NCBI GenBank assembly: GCA_030425945.1
Contig: JAUHZL010000164.1
Span: 1-6,806 of the forward strand
DNA: 6,806 nucleotides
DNA from: Alphaproteobacteria bacterium
GTDB lineage: Bacteria > Pseudomonadota > Alphaproteobacteria > Rhodobacterales > Rhodobacteraceae
Direction: 5' to 3'
Every line of letters begins with the position of its first letter. Within the stretch, counting starts at the first letter, position 1. Below are positions 6,087-6,806 of this stretch, piece by piece. Both the position numbers and the translations under genes were made by a program. The notes beneath the pieces were generated by a model, which worked only from the letters and a program-made list of their open reading frames with translations, was not told where the DNA came from and did no database searches.

Positions 6087-6806
6087 GCGGGCTGGCGCAG
6101 CGGGTGGGCGTCCTCGGCCTGATCCAGATCGTGGCGCTGATCGTGGCCTTCACGCTCGATCACCGGGCGGGGCTGGTCTGTGCGGTCTGGTTCGCGGCCT
6201 GGCAGATGAACGTCCAGTTCTCGAACGCGCCGGGCGCGCGCAGCGGGCTGGGCCAGCTTCTGGTGGCGGCCTTCTTCGGGGTCACGCTGCTGGTGCTGTG
6301 GGAGATGATCGTCACGCTCTTCGCGGTGCCGCAGGTGATCCTGCCCGCGCCCAGCCAGATCGCGGTGCGCTTCGCGGGCTCGACCGACATCCTGTGGCGC
6401 GACTTCGTGCAGACCTTCGTCAAGGGCGCGCTGTCGGGCTGGGTGATCGGCTGCGCGGCGGCGGTGGCGATGGCGATCGCGGTGGACCGCTCGCCCTTCC
6501 TGCAGCGCGGCCTGCTGCCGGTCGGCAACTTCATGGCGGCGCTGCCGATCATCGGCACCGCGCCGATCCTCGTGATGTGGTTCGGCTTCGGCTGGCAGTC
6601 GAAGGCGGCGGTGGTCGTCGTGATGGTCTTCTTCCCGGTGCTGGTGAACGCGGTCGCGGGGCTGAACGCCGCCGACCGGATGCAGCGCGACCTGATGCAC
6701 ACCTATGCGGCCAGCTACCGTCAGAGCCTGTGGAAACTGCGCCTGCCGGCGGCGATGCCGTTCATCTTCAACGGGCTGAAAATTGCATCAACGCTGGCCC
6801 TGATCG
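6083..6806 (+). CDS. ABC transporter permease, NitT/TauT class (second of two), 3' end cut by the window
   Basis: The frame is open from ATG 6083 to the end of the window, giving 241 residues without a stop. The standard domain is visible: a helix at about 57-80, then VPQVILPAPSQIAVRF at 82-97, helices at about 115-135, 145-168 and 174-195, and the EAA coupling loop DLMHTYAASYRQSLWKLRLPAAMPF at 203-227, followed by NGLKIASTLALI. The last one or two helices and the stop lie outside. Residues 8-43 add one or two hydrophobic segments not found in the standard six-helix layout. The EAA loop closely resembles that of the preceding permease (both DLMHTY...WKLRLPA), showing that they are paralogues. 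The start overlaps the upstream stop as ATGA, implying coupling. Confidence 0.88.
   Translation, partial: MSGLAQRVGVLGLIQIVALIVAFTLDHRAGLVCAVWFAAWQMNVQFSNAPGARSGLGQLLVAAFFGVTLLVLWEMIVTLFAVPQVILPAPSQIAVRFAGSTDILWRDFVQTFVKGALSGWVIGCAAAVAMAIAVDRSPFLQRGLLPVGNFMAALPIIGTAPILVMWFGFGWQSKAAVVVVMVFFPVLVNAVAGLNAADRMQRDLMHTYAASYRQSLWKLRLPAAMPFIFNGLKIASTLALI

Noticed and set aside
5790..6760. Direct nucleotide repeat between the two permease EAA loops
   Set aside because: The resemblance is explained by paralogous coupling loops (DLMHTY...WKLRLPA) and is not an independent repeat element.
6776..6806. Short run of AT-richer codons (AAA ATT GCA TCA) near the window end, as a possible junction
   Set aside because: The reading frame and the permease motif continue without a break; four codons are too few to claim a transfer boundary.

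Overview
The window comes from a high-GC genome with strongly GC-ending codons. The gene set, together with a GC-rich hairpin repeat at 1471-1525 of a kind I recognise from Rhodobacteraceae intergenic regions, suggests an alphaproteobacterium of that family. This assignment is inference from recalled patterns. All supported genes lie on the + strand, are tightly packed and probably form one operon. The left and right genes are cut by the window edges.

Left part (3-3332), reductive pyrimidine catabolism: the C-terminal end of an omega-amino acid (probably beta-alanine) aminotransferase, an M20-family Zn amidohydrolase (beta-ureidopropionase type), an unrecognised 109-residue protein, and dihydropyrimidinase. 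Together they would convert dihydrouracil or dihydrothymine to the N-carbamoyl-beta-amino acid, then to the beta-amino acid, CO2 and ammonia, and finally to a semialdehyde. The first enzyme of the route, dihydropyrimidine dehydrogenase, is not in the window.

Right part (3379-6806), transport: a NitT/TauT-class ABC ATPase and two paralogous permeases, the second cut by the window end. No substrate-binding protein is visible. Two unrelated small genes, a GNAT acetyltransferase and a four-helix SMR/EamA-like membrane protein, sit between the ATPase and the permeases. Their linkage by ATGA overlap shows they form a pair. By context the transporter probably imports a pyrimidine or a reduced pyrimidine.

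I see no RNA gene, CRISPR array, insertion sequence, phage gene or origin, and no gene-free stretch over 300 bases. Most of the window is a recognisable catabolic and transport locus rather than a new system. The least explained parts are the 109-residue protein between the two hydrolases, the acetyltransferase/membrane pair splitting the transporter genes, and the non-standard N-termini of the ABC subunits.
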